A stretch of 64,000 nt of DNA, taken from the NCBI RefSeq assembly GCF_022538055.1, contig NZ_JAKZAM010000005.1:124001-188000 (forward strand), given 5' to 3'. The position numbers and the translations under genes are program-made. How positions within the stretch are numbered: the first letter of the stretch is position 1; the number at the start of each line of letters is the position of its first letter. Source of the stretch: Cognataquiflexum nitidum. Its GTDB lineage: Bacteria > Bacteroidota > Bacteroidia > Cytophagales > Cyclobacteriaceae. Below the pieces are notes generated by a model. It was not told the origin of the DNA. It saw only the letters and a program-made list of their open reading frames with translations, and did not search any database. Positions 46,156 through 54,906 of this stretch are shown here, one piece after another.

Positions 46156-46902
46156 GTGAAAAAATACCTGCTCGCTCTCTTTATTTTCATTGCCTCTGCC
46201 CAGATCAAAGTTTTTTCCCAAGTTCTTACAGGGAATGTGCTTGATGGATTGGACAAAGGTTTTTTGGATAAAGTATGGGTCATTAACCTTCATAACAAGG
46301 ACAGTAGCCTGACCAATGAAAGGGGATATTTTAGGGTAAAAGCCAAAGAAGGAGACACCATTTTAATTCCAAAAGCATACTATATTCCCAAAATTCTGAT
46401 CGCAGGGAAAGAGAAACACATTCTGACAGACATTTATTTGGATGCCAGGACTTTACCAAGATTTGACTTGTATGGGGATAGCTATATTATCCCATTTAAA
46501 GCTGGCAATCAATCCACAATGAGAGGCCTCTCAGACAGGCCTGCAGGACCCGGAAAGATTTATGCCGGATTGGCTAATAATCCTTCACTTCAACCAGGAC
46601 TGACTTTGGATGGTCCTATATCTTATTTTATGAAAAGTGAAAGACAAAAAAGGCAATATGCCAGAAAGTTGGCATTTTTGGCAAGTCAGGAGGATTACCT
46701 AAAACTCATACAGTCTGATTCCGTAATGGCAGCCTTGAAATACGAATATAACCTGACGGACAAAGACCTTGATGGCTTGATTATTGAGTTTAACCTTCAA
46801 AACATCGACCATCAATTTGTGGGGATGGAATGGGAAAGAGTGGAAAAATTACTGATTGAATTTTTGGATAGCCGTGCCCTGCACAAAAGAAAAGAAGAAT
46901 AA
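46156..46902 (+). CDS. Hypothetical secreted protein with CarboxypepD_reg-like domain
   Basis: 248 residues from a GTG start (46156-46158). The signal peptide ends near KVFSQ. Residues ~24-100 (VLTGNVLDG, KVWVINLHNKDSSLTNERGYF, VKAKEGDTILI) resemble the carboxypeptidase-regulatory-like beta-sandwich found at the N-terminus of TonB-dependent receptors and other Bacteroidota envelope proteins. The rest is helical and unrecognised (YARKLAFLASQEDYLKLI). Envelope location is inferred; specific function unknown. Confidence 0.65.
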   Translation: MKKYLLALFIFIASAQIKVFSQVLTGNVLDGLDKGFLDKVWVINLHNKDSSLTNERGYFRVKAKEGDTILIPKAYYIPKILIAGKEKHILTDIYLDARTLPRFDLYGDSYIIPFKAGNQSTMRGLSDRPAGPGKIYAGLANNPSLQPGLTLDGPISYFMKSERQKRQYARKLAFLASQEDYLKLIQSDSVMAALKYEYNLTDKDLDGLIIEFNLQNIDHQFVGMEWERVEKLLIEFLDSRALHKRKEE

Positions 46903-47143
46903 AAAAACCACTCCCGATGGAAGCGGTCTTTATGAACTTAAACTAGCATTTAGGCAATTATCTTATCTTCCTATTTGGAAATAAACCGACTTTTCAATTG
47001 GTGCCTGGATTCCCGATAACAAAACAAGAATTTTAGCTTATGAAAGATATTTGTTTTCTCTGAACCAGGACTTATTTGTAAAAGTTGAATCGATAGGCTT
47101 TTTTAATCATTTATACTATAAATATAAAAAATCAGTTGCATCC

Positions 47144-47165
47144 TTCAATATTTTGAAATATTGAA
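47144..47165. repeat. 22-bp near-perfect palindrome
   Basis: TTCAATATTT, two bases, AAATATTGAA. It lies between the end of the preceding secreted-protein gene and the end of the DUF4442 gene. No T-run follows, so it is not an obvious terminator. Confidence 0.5.
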
Positions 47166-47192
47166 TTTCTTAATACTTGGCCAAAGTTTTTT

Positions 47193-47672
47193 TTATAATC
47201 TCTTTTTAATAGACCATTTGACATAAAATCTGGCCACCATTTCTCCATGGGGATTGGTTCCCGTTGATATCATGGTTATTGTATTGCTTTCCCCGGTTTT
47301 CAAAGCATCTACCAAACTTTCCAATTCACGACCTTGATTACAGGTAAAAGACACTTTTTGGTTTGCCTTTTTGTGGTATTCTGCTCTAAAATCCACTACT
47401 AGCATGCTGAAGCTACCTTTGCCGGCCATACCCACCTGACACAGTGCGCCTGTACTCAATTCTGCAGCACCGGCCATTGCTGCAAAATAAATAGATTTAA
47501 ATGGGTTTTGGCTTCTCCAAAAATAGGGGATGGTTACTGTACATTTTTCCAGGGACAAATCCTTGATTTTTAATCTCCAAAAGACCGCTGAAGGTAATTT
47601 GAACAACATTGCCCACCAGAAAATAAATGGATTGCTCATTCTGTCAATATGTTTTTTTGCTTCAGGGGTCAT
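47193..47672 (-). CDS. DUF4442 hotdog-fold protein
   Basis: 159 residues from the ATG at 47670-47672; a longer frame to 47735 adds 21 residues that run into the divergent gene's upstream region and lack homology. It reads as the DUF4442 (thioesterase-like hotdog) family: LPSAVFWRLKIKDL, FKSIYFAAMAGAAELSTG and a final MVARFYVKWSIKK strand. Family members are thought to be acyl-CoA-thioesterase-like; substrate unknown. Divergent from the M48 peptidase with 98 bp between starts. Confidence 0.8.
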   Translation of the reverse strand: MTPEAKKHIDRMSNPFIFWWAMLFKLPSAVFWRLKIKDLSLEKCTVTIPYFWRSQNPFKSIYFAAMAGAAELSTGALCQVGMAGKGSFSMLVVDFRAEYHKKANQKVSFTCNQGRELESLVDALKTGESNTITMISTGTNPHGEMVARFYVKWSIKKRL

Positions 47673-47770
47673 GGTTTTAGAATTAATTAGATTCAAATTA
47701 AGCAAAAAATTGAGATACCGTTTTTGATGTGGCATCTTTTTTGGTCAATTTTGAATTAAAATCAGAATGT

Positions 47771-48574
47771 ATGTTTAAGAAGATAGCGTTTTTTATTGTG
47801 TTAGGGATATTTGTTTATTCCTGTGCCCAGGTTCCGATGAGTGGAAGGAGTCAGCTTGTCTTGGTTGACAATGCTGAATTACTTCCAATGGCTTTCGTAG
47901 AATACGATAAAGTTTTGAAAGAGGCAAAGGTAATTACCAACACCGCAGATGGTCAAATGGTAGTTAAAGTAGGTAAGCGTATCGCTTCTGCCGTAGAGGT
48001 ATATATGAAGGCCAATGGTTTTGAAAAAGAACTTCAGGGATTCCAATGGGAATTTAACTTAATCCAAGAGGCAATCGTCAATGCTTGGTGTATGCCCGGA
48101 GGAAAAGTAGCTTTTTATACAGGAATCATTCCGGTCTGCCAAGATGAAGCAGGAATTGCCGTTGTAATGGGCCATGAGGTTGCCCATGCCATTGCAAGCC
48201 ACGGAAGGGAAAGGATGTCAAATGGAATGCTGATGAATGGACTTCTTGGGACAGCACAGGCTGCTATGGGACAAAATCCAACATTGACCCAGAACCTCAT
48301 GCTTCAGGCGTTTGGTGTAGGTGGCGAATTGAAAATGCTAAGTTTCAGTAGAAAACATGAATTAGAAGCCGACCAATTGGGCTTGAATTTCATGGCTTTG
48401 GCAGGATATGACCCAAGGGTGGCTCCGGCATTTTGGGAAAGAATGGAGAAAGCAGGTTCAGGTGAAGCTCCTCCCGAGTTTCTTTCCACACACCCGGGAC
48501 CGAAGAGAAGAATTGATGAGTTGAATAAACAGATGCCAATTGCTTTGGAATATTATGAAAAAAGTAAAAAATAA
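47771..48574 (+). CDS. M48 family metallopeptidase lipoprotein
   Basis: 267 residues from the ATG at 47771; the longer frame (from 47729) adds 14 residues ahead of the lipoprotein signal. Lipobox FVYSC makes it an anchored envelope protein. The zinc site HEVAH is at residues 135-139 and the third-ligand Glu lies in HELEADQLG downstream. It resembles the short single-domain periplasmic M48 peptidases (YcaL/LoiP, BepA core) that process or degrade damaged outer-membrane proteins. A strong terminator follows. Confidence 0.88.
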   Translation: MFKKIAFFIVLGIFVYSCAQVPMSGRSQLVLVDNAELLPMAFVEYDKVLKEAKVITNTADGQMVVKVGKRIASAVEVYMKANGFEKELQGFQWEFNLIQEAIVNAWCMPGGKVAFYTGIIPVCQDEAGIAVVMGHEVAHAIASHGRERMSNGMLMNGLLGTAQAAMGQNPTLTQNLMLQAFGVGGELKMLSFSRKHELEADQLGLNFMALAGYDPRVAPAFWERMEKAGSGEAPPEFLSTHPGPKRRIDELNKQMPIALEYYEKSKK

Positions 48575-48594
48575 TTGGTACTTTCCTATAAAAC

Positions 48595-48633
48595 AAAAAA
48601 TGCAGCCTGATGAATTTCAGGCTGCATTTTTTG
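48595..48633. terminator. Bidirectional terminator between M48 peptidase and exonuclease
   Basis: AAAAAATGCAGCCTGA pairs with TCAGGCTGCATTTTTT (16 bp) around a 6-nt loop; A-run on one side and T-run on the other, so it works for both convergent genes. Confidence 0.92.
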
Positions 48634-48652
48634 TTAACCAATTAACCAATAA

Positions 48653-49459
48653 TTACCTCTGATTGAAACTTCTCAATTTGACTTGGGTAAATTTTCTTTT
48701 TGTATCCAAAGGAAAATCGCCTTTCATCATCCAATCATAATAGGAAGGTTCTTCTTTGAGAACATTTTCTATGGTTTTCCCTTTGTGTTTACCAAAATTG
48801 AAACATTCCTCTCCGTTTTCATTGAAAATAAATCTGCCTGCAAGGTCAACCATTTTTTCGTTGAGCAGGTTATGGATTTTCCTCATGTCGTTTTGGAAGA
48901 CCCCCAATTTATTGCCTTGCAAATCTTCGGCTTCGTCCCCTTCATATTTTTCCATTTGGGCTTTGAAAACTTCGTAGGAAGCAATTGTGTCAGCCTCAGC
49001 ACTATGGGCATTTTCAAGGGTTTTGCCGCAATAAAACTTATAGGCTGCAGAAAGATTTCTCTTTTCCATCAAGTGAAAAATCTTCTGAGAATCAAGGATA
49101 TTTCTTTTATCAATGTCAAAATCAATCCCCGATCTAAGGAATTCTTCTACCAAAAGGGGAATATCAAATTTTAGCACATTGAAGCCTGCCAAATCAGCCC
49201 CTTCAAGAAATTGGTGCAACTCTCTGGAAAGAGATTTGAAGGTAGGAGAGTCTCTTACATCTTTATCATAAATACCATGAATGGCTGAACTTTCTGCAGG
49301 AATGGGAATGGTAGGGTTGATCAGAGAGGTTTTAGTTTCCTGCCTCCCGTTTGGGTGAACTTTCAGAATGGAAATTTCAACAATCCTATCTGTAGAAATA
49401 TTAATGCCTGTGGACTCAAGGTCAAAAAATGCAATTGGTGTTTTTAGGTTAAGATTCAT
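48653..49459 (-). CDS. DEDDh 3'-5' exonuclease (DnaQ/ExoX-like)
   Basis: 268 residues. DEDDh motifs: FFDLESTGI (Asp, Glu), FNVLKFDIPLL (Asp) and HSAEADTIAS (His, Asp). The C-terminus (FNFGKHKGKTIENVLKEEPSYYDWMM) is the ExoX-like C-terminal zinc-less domain seen in stand-alone proofreading-type exonucleases. It is 3'-5' exonuclease on DNA by homology, not an integral Pol III subunit. Its ATG overlaps by one base the stop of the Mpl-like ligase gene, so the two form an operon. Confidence 0.87.
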   Translation of the reverse strand: MNLNLKTPIAFFDLESTGINISTDRIVEISILKVHPNGRQETKTSLINPTIPIPAESSAIHGIYDKDVRDSPTFKSLSRELHQFLEGADLAGFNVLKFDIPLLVEEFLRSGIDFDIDKRNILDSQKIFHLMEKRNLSAAYKFYCGKTLENAHSAEADTIASYEVFKAQMEKYEGDEAEDLQGNKLGVFQNDMRKIHNLLNEKMVDLAGRFIFNENGEECFNFGKHKGKTIENVLKEEPSYYDWMMKGDFPLDTKRKFTQVKLRSFNQR

Positions 49460-50832
49460 TAGGATTGGATTTGGTTAATTTTTGATTTCAGAAAAGATAA
49501 GTCCATGTCGTCATAGTTGCCAGAACTCATCAATAAAAGGTTGGTAGATAGGTAGATCTGTGATTCAAGAAAATGTTTCAGTTTTTCAATTTCCGTGAAA
49601 AGTAGGAGGTCTTTTCTTTTGAAAGCCTGTTGGAGTCTTTTTTCATCCATCAGTTCAAGCTTCTTCAAAGATACAGCTTTTGGATTTAAATAAATAACGG
49701 CGATATCAGCTAGGTCAAAGGTGTGGGCATAATTGTCCACAAACTCCTTATTCAATGAACTGTAGGTATGTAACTCTTGTACAGCTATCAATTTCCTTTC
49801 AGGAAACTGATTCTTGACTGCATTTACTGTAGCTTTCAATTTGGAAGGGGCGTGTGCAAAATCTCTAAAAAGAATGGATGTTTCTGATTTTGCTAATATT
49901 TCCTGTCTTTTTGCCGCTCCCTTAAATTCAGGAATGGCTTCATAAAACTCTGCTTTTGTCAGGCCAAGGGACTCGCAAATCTGAAGCGCACCCTGTAGGT
50001 TTTGGAGGTTGTGTTCACCGAAAATGTTTATTTCCACCTCATTTTCTTCAGTTACAAGCAAAGTCTTTCCTTCTCGGATTTTATAAGGGTGTGCTTTGTA
50101 TGGAATCAGGTTGATCCTAGCAGGATCACATTTTAATCCCAAAGCATTGACATGTTCATCTTCTTGACAATAGATAAAGGTCCCTCCGTTTGGCGTCAAA
50201 TTGGCCAAAATCTCAAATTGTTCTTTGTAGTTTTCGAAAGTTGGAAAAACATTAAAGTGATCCCAAGCAATACCACTCATAAGCAGAATGTCATGGTGGT
50301 AATGGAAAAACTTGGGCCTCCTGTCCAAGGGAGAAGTCAGGTATTCATCTCCCTCGATGATTATGATTGGTGCATCCGAAAGTTTGACCATCAGGTCAAA
50401 TCCCTCAATCTGCGCGCCTACTAAGTAATCGAAATCCCATCCATGGTATTGCAGGACATGCAGGATCATGGATGTAATGGTGGTCTTGCCATGACTTCCC
50501 GATATGACCACCCTTTTTTTATCCTTACTTTGCTCGTATATAAATTCAGGAAAAGAATAAATCGGAATATTCAAATCTTTGGCTTTTTGTAGCTCCGGAT
50601 TGTCTATCCTTGCATGCATGCCAAGGATAATTCCATCTAGGTCAGCTGTGATTTTGGAGGCAAACCAACCTTTTTCTTTTGGTAAGATCCCCGCTTTTTC
50701 CAATCTGCTTCTTGATGGTTCATAGATTTCATCATCTGAACCTGAGACCTCATATCCTTTGGCAACCATGGAAAGTGCCAGATTGTGCATGACTGCACCT
50801 CCAATAGCTATAAAATGATATTTCTTTGACAT
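49459..50832 (-). CDS. mpl: Mur ligase family protein, Mpl-like (UDP-MurNAc:peptide ligase)
   Basis: 457 residues. The N-terminal Rossmann domain (FIAIGGAVMHNLALSMVAKG) is followed by the Mur ligase P-loop GSHGKTTITSM (~110), the central ATPase domain (IIIEGDEYLTSPLDRRPKF) and a C-terminal domain (FAHAPSKLKATVNAV). GGAVMHNLA replaces the GxGGxGMS of MurC, and the order matches Mpl, which reattaches the recycled tripeptide to UDP-MurNAc. The MurC versus Mpl choice is by sequence impression. The promoter is at 50850-50857, 17 nt upstream. Confidence 0.8.
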   Translation of the reverse strand: MSKKYHFIAIGGAVMHNLALSMVAKGYEVSGSDDEIYEPSRSRLEKAGILPKEKGWFASKITADLDGIILGMHARIDNPELQKAKDLNIPIYSFPEFIYEQSKDKKRVVISGSHGKTTITSMILHVLQYHGWDFDYLVGAQIEGFDLMVKLSDAPIIIIEGDEYLTSPLDRRPKFFHYHHDILLMSGIAWDHFNVFPTFENYKEQFEILANLTPNGGTFIYCQEDEHVNALGLKCDPARINLIPYKAHPYKIREGKTLLVTEENEVEINIFGEHNLQNLQGALQICESLGLTKAEFYEAIPEFKGAAKRQEILAKSETSILFRDFAHAPSKLKATVNAVKNQFPERKLIAVQELHTYSSLNKEFVDNYAHTFDLADIAVIYLNPKAVSLKKLELMDEKRLQQAFKRKDLLLFTEIEKLKHFLESQIYLSTNLLLMSSGNYDDMDLSFLKSKINQIQS

Positions 50833-50849
50833 AGACTTTCTGCAAGTTC

Positions 50850-50857
50850 CAAAAGTA
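50850..50857 (-). promoter_or_regulatory. -7 element of mpl promoter
   Basis: On the minus strand TACTTTTG matches TAnnTTTG exactly, 17 nt before the mpl ATG. The -33 is not clear. Confidence 0.5.
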
Positions 50858-51061
50858 ACAAATAGTGTTATTTTGAGTGGGTATAAACAGGATTAATTTT
50901 TAAGATTGAAAGCGATGTGTTTTTTCAATCAGAATCAGTGCCTTTGAAAAAAAATTGTCATTATACAAGCTTGTCTTAGCTAATAAACTGATTATGTGTA
51001 CGTTATAAAAGGTGTTGATAACAAGTGTATAAATTGTTCAAAAACATAAAGCCAAAGCATT

Positions 51062-51069
51062 TACTTTTG
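51062..51069 (+). promoter_or_regulatory. -7 element just before dnaB
   Basis: TACTTTTG matches TAnnTTTG exactly, only 5 nt before the dnaB ATG. A start site at the usual distance would give a leaderless mRNA. The -33 is weak. Confidence 0.45.
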
Positions 51070-51074
51070 TTGTT

Positions 51075-52664
51075 ATGGCAGACAATAAACCTACAGGAAA
51101 AGACAGGATCACAAACAGAAGAAAACCGGAGCTGGGACTTACTTCAGGAATGGGAAAATTACCTCCTCAGGCAACAGATTTGGAAGAGGCTGTATTGGGT
51201 GCTTTGATGCTGGAAAAGGACGCTTTGACTGCTGTGGTTGATATCTTGAAGCCTGAAAGTTTTTATAAAGAATCACATAAAGTAATTTTCTCTGCCATAC
51301 TTGATCTTTTTTCAGATAGCCAACCGATAGATTTACTTACGGTCACCAACCAGCTCCGAAAAAAGGGACAGTTGGAAATGGCAGGAGGGGCTTTTTTCAT
51401 AACTGAACTGACCTCAAGGGTATCCTCAGCTGCCAATATTGAATACCATGCCAGGATTGTGACTGAACAATCCATGAAAAGGGACATTATCAGTATTGCC
51501 TCGGAGGTCCAAAGGGAAGCATTCGAAGACACGACGGATGTTTTTGAGCTATTGGATAAAATGGAACAATCACTTTTTCAGATTTCGGAACAAAATATCC
51601 GCAAGAACTATTCAGATATGCGTTCCATTCTCAAAGAAGCGATCACAGAGTTGGAATCTAAAAAAGGCCAAAAGGATGGTTTGACAGGAGTTCCAAGTGG
51701 TTTTACGGCATTGGATAGGGTAACTTCGGGATGGCAAAAATCAGATTTGGTGATCATCGCTGCCCGACCTGCGATGGGTAAAACCGCATTTGTTCTTTCG
51801 GTATTGAGAAATGCGGCTGTAGACCACAACCGACCGGTGGCAATATTTTCTTTAGAAATGTCCTCTATCCAATTGGTCAATCGTCTGATTTCCTCAGAAG
51901 CTGAACTTGATTCTGAAAAAATAAAAAAAGGAAATCTTGCTGAATATGAATGGGAGCAGTTGGTGCACAAAACAGGGAAGCTTTCCAAAGCGCCTCTTTT
52001 TGTAGATGACACCCCCGCACTTTCCATATTGGAACTCAGGGCAAAATGTCGAAAACTTAAGGCCCAACATGATATTCAGATGATTGTGATAGATTATCTT
52101 CAGTTGATGTCAGGCGATAATAAGTCGGGTGGACAAGGAGGAAATAGAGAACAAGAAATAGCAAGTATATCCAGGGCATTGAAGAAAATCGCAAAAGAAC
52201 TGAGCGTGCCTGTGATTGCCTTGTCGCAGTTGTCAAGAGCTGTGGAAACAAGAGGGGGCGACAAGCGTCCTCAGCTATCGGATTTGAGGGAATCGGGAGC
52301 GATAGAGCAAGATGCGGATATGGTAATGTTCTTATACAGACCTGAATATTACGGGATTACGGAGGATGAAGATGGTAATTCTACAGCCGGTGTGGGAGAA
52401 GTTATCATTGCAAAGCACAGAAACGGTTCTTTGGACACGGTAAAACTCAGGTTTATCGGAAAATATACCAAGTTTACCGACCTCGAAATGAACATACCAT
52501 ATAAAGCCCAGGAACCGCTATATGGTCATAAATTTCCAAGTGGTTCTTCCGGACAGGCCTTTGAATCAGGTAATACCATCCGGCTATCAAGCAAAGCCAA
52601 TGGTGGGGACTTGGATGATACATTTCCGGGAGGATTGGGTAGCGGTAAACCTGCCCCATTTTAA
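51075..52664 (+). CDS. dnaB: Replicative DNA helicase DnaB
   Basis: 529 residues. N-terminal domain (PPQATDLEEAVLGALMLEKDA, ~30-140), linker helix, then the RecA-like helicase domain with Walker A ARPAMGKTAF (~230-240), Walker B VIDYLQLMSG and the DRESGAIEQDADMVMF block with arginine finger region. DnaB unwinds the replication fork as a hexamer. The ~25-residue basic start and the Gly-rich C-terminal tail (~490-529) vary among relatives. The ATG at 51075 fits the family's usual N-terminus (MGKLPPQA about 25 residues in). Confidence 0.96.
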   Translation: MADNKPTGKDRITNRRKPELGLTSGMGKLPPQATDLEEAVLGALMLEKDALTAVVDILKPESFYKESHKVIFSAILDLFSDSQPIDLLTVTNQLRKKGQLEMAGGAFFITELTSRVSSAANIEYHARIVTEQSMKRDIISIASEVQREAFEDTTDVFELLDKMEQSLFQISEQNIRKNYSDMRSILKEAITELESKKGQKDGLTGVPSGFTALDRVTSGWQKSDLVIIAARPAMGKTAFVLSVLRNAAVDHNRPVAIFSLEMSSIQLVNRLISSEAELDSEKIKKGNLAEYEWEQLVHKTGKLSKAPLFVDDTPALSILELRAKCRKLKAQHDIQMIVIDYLQLMSGDNKSGGQGGNREQEIASISRALKKIAKELSVPVIALSQLSRAVETRGGDKRPQLSDLRESGAIEQDADMVMFLYRPEYYGITEDEDGNSTAGVGEVIIAKHRNGSLDTVKLRFIGKYTKFTDLEMNIPYKAQEPLYGHKFPSGSSGQAFESGNTIRLSSKANGGDLDDTFPGGLGSGKPAPF

Positions 52665-52729
52665 ATTGAGGAATTGATATTTGTTTTTTTTATTTACCAA
52701 TAAAATTTCCATTAAGGAAAGACAGAAAC

Positions 52730-53734
52730 TTGAAAGCCATAATTCTCAATAGAACACTCCCCGAAGGGATAGAAACTGCGGACATAAGATTAGAAGCTTT
52801 GGCTCCCGATGAAGTCAAAATTCAAATAAAATCGGCTGCACTCAACCATCGGGATGAGTGGTGTCGTCAGGGAAAATATGCCAATTTGCGTGATGGCATT
52901 ATCTTGGGTTCTGACGCTGCAGGAATTGTGGTGGAAGCGGGCCAAGAAGTTGATGCTTCTTGGTTGGGAAAGGAAGTGATCATCAATCCTGCCTCCGATT
53001 GGGGAGAAAATGAATATGTGCAGTCCAAAACTTTTAAGATAATTGGCATGCCAGACCATGGAACCTTGGGGGAATATATTCAGGTCAAGTCAGATAGAAT
53101 TCACCTTAAACCCGATCATTTGAATTGGGATGAGGCTGCTGCTTTGCCTTTGGGAGCCGTCACGGCTTATAGGGCTTTGTTTAGACAGGGAGAAATCCAA
53201 TCCACAGATAATGTTTTGGTTACAGGATTTGGAGGAGGTGTTGCCCAATTTGGGGTTCAGTTTGCATTAAGTCTAGGTGCGCAAGTGTATATAAGCAGTA
53301 GCAGCGAAGAAAAAATGCAAAAGGCTTTGAATTTGGGGTGTTCAGGTGCTTTTGATTACCGAGAAGAAAATTGGGCAGAAAAGGCACTTGCCGACACAGG
53401 GGGCTTTGATTTGATTTTGGACAGTGCCATGGGAGATACGTTGAATAACCTTATTAAGGTGACAAAACCAGGAGGAAGGATTGTTTTTTATGGCGCCACA
53501 AGAGGAAATGCATCGGGTTTTGAAAGTAGAAGAATATTTTGGAATCAGATCAAATTGATCGGCAGTACCATGGGAAACGATGAGGATTTTGATGGTATGC
53601 TGAGTTTTGTCAGCAAGAAAAAAATTGTCCCAATAATCGATCAAATTTTCAACCTTGATGATTCAGTTAAAGCATTTGAAAAGATGAAAGAAGGTAAACA
53701 AATGGGCAAAATTGTGATCAGGGTTACTCAGTAA
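52730..53734 (+). CDS. Zinc-type alcohol dehydrogenase / quinone-oxidoreductase-like protein
   Basis: 334 residues. The start is TTG (52730-52732): MKAIILNR-type beginnings are usual for the family and no ATG exists upstream. Medium-chain dehydrogenase features: GroES-like N-terminus (LNHRDEWCRQGKYA, ILGSDAAGIVVEAG), and an NAD(P)-binding Rossmann motif VTGFGGGVAQFGVQF. The catalytic-zinc Cys/His set is not complete, so it belongs to the zinc-less quinone-oxidoreductase/enoyl-reductase group. Substrate unknown. The end overlaps the convergent TPR-like gene by 7 bp. Confidence 0.85.
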   Translation: MKAIILNRTLPEGIETADIRLEALAPDEVKIQIKSAALNHRDEWCRQGKYANLRDGIILGSDAAGIVVEAGQEVDASWLGKEVIINPASDWGENEYVQSKTFKIIGMPDHGTLGEYIQVKSDRIHLKPDHLNWDEAAALPLGAVTAYRALFRQGEIQSTDNVLVTGFGGGVAQFGVQFALSLGAQVYISSSSEEKMQKALNLGCSGAFDYREENWAEKALADTGGFDLILDSAMGDTLNNLIKVTKPGGRIVFYGATRGNASGFESRRIFWNQIKLIGSTMGNDEDFDGMLSFVSKKKIVPIIDQIFNLDDSVKAFEKMKEGKQMGKIVIRVTQ

Positions 53735-54060
53735 AGATCGTTTTCAAACAAAAAATTCTGAAAACTGTTTTTAAGTTCTTTGGTAGCTTTTTCATCCCTT
53801 TGTGATTCAGCCAAGAGTATTCCTTTTTCGTAGATCACTTTGGAGAAATGTGTGTCTCCCAAATCAGCAAAGTATGCAGCTGCATGAAAATAAGTAGGCA
53901 GGTAATCAGGGAATTCCTCCAAAAGTTTTTTGAAATGAAAAGTAGCTGAATCTTGATCAAATTCAATAAATTCCAAAGCAAGTGCATATAAATTGAAGGG
54001 ATTTTCAGGTTCTTCTTCAACAAATGATCTTAACATTTCAATACGGGCCACTTTGGACAT
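53728..54060 (-). CDS. Short TPR-like helical protein
   Basis: 110 residues, all helical, with tandem 34-residue-like patterns: NPFNLYALALEFIEFDQDSA, HFKKLLEEFPDYLPTYFHAA and the following DTHFSKVIYEKGILLAES. Probably two and a half TPR units, acting as a small protein-protein adaptor; related short proteins occur in many Bacteroidota genomes. It overlaps the end of the convergent dehydrogenase by 7 bp and is divergent from etfB. Confidence 0.75.
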   Translation of the reverse strand: MSKVARIEMLRSFVEEEPENPFNLYALALEFIEFDQDSATFHFKKLLEEFPDYLPTYFHAAAYFADLGDTHFSKVIYEKGILLAESQRDEKATKELKNSFQNFLFENDLY

Positions 54061-54133
54061 GAATTCTTTTTTATATTATATCCTAATTACTAAATTCACA
54101 CAATTTAAAAATAAATAACCTAAATATATATAA

Positions 54134-54871
54134 ATGAAAATTCTTGTTTGTATTACCCACGTACCGGATACGACATCCAAAATCCAATTTACAGAGAACA
54201 ATACCAAGTTTGATAAAAACGGAGTCCAGTTTATAATAGGGCCTTATGATGATTATGCATTGGCTCGGGCAGTGGAGTTAAAGGAGCAATTAGGGGCAAG
54301 TTTGACGGCCTTGAATATAGGAGAAGCCGAAACCGAACCCACTTTAAGAAAAGCATTGGCTATCGGTGCTGATGATGCTATCAGGGTCAATTCATTTCCC
54401 AAAGACTCTTTTTTTGTTTCAAAACAGATTGCGGCTATTGCCAAGCAAAACAACTACGACCTGATTTTAATGGGGAGAGAATCCATTGATTTCAATGGAG
54501 GAATGGTTCATGGTATGGTAGGAGAATTGTTGGGAATACCTTCTATTTCGCCGGTGATGAAGTTGGAGATTGAAGGTGACAAAGTGAAAATGGCGAGAGA
54601 AATTGAAGGTGGTAAGGAATATGTTGAGGCAAAACTTCCGTTAATTGCCGGCTGTCAGGAACCGATTGCAGAATGGAAAATCCCAAACATGAGAGGGATT
54701 ATGTCAGCAAGGACAAAGCCCCTTGTAGTTGTAGAGCCAACTTCGGATGCGGTGGTAACAGACGTTACCTCATTTATAATGCCACCTGCAAAAGGCGCTG
54801 TGAAATTAGTCGACAAAGACAATGTCGGAGAATTGGTGAGGTTGCTAAAAAACGAAGCAAAAGTGCTTTAA
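54134..54871 (+). CDS. etfB: Electron transfer flavoprotein subunit beta
   Basis: 245 residues, usual EtfB length. KILVCITHVPDTTSKI at the start, the AMP/FAD-binding region (DDYALARAVELKEQ and LTALNIGEAE) and IDFNGGMVHGMVGELLG are diagnostic. EtfAB carries electrons from acyl-CoA dehydrogenases to the ETF-quinone oxidoreductase. EtfA follows after 35 bp, forming the usual pair. Confidence 0.95.
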   Translation: MKILVCITHVPDTTSKIQFTENNTKFDKNGVQFIIGPYDDYALARAVELKEQLGASLTALNIGEAETEPTLRKALAIGADDAIRVNSFPKDSFFVSKQIAAIAKQNNYDLILMGRESIDFNGGMVHGMVGELLGIPSISPVMKLEIEGDKVKMAREIEGGKEYVEAKLPLIAGCQEPIAEWKIPNMRGIMSARTKPLVVVEPTSDAVVTDVTSFIMPPAKGAVKLVDKDNVGELVRLLKNEAKVL

Positions 54872-54906
54872 TTAATGATTGTTAAATAATTGAAAAACAA
54901 ATTGAT

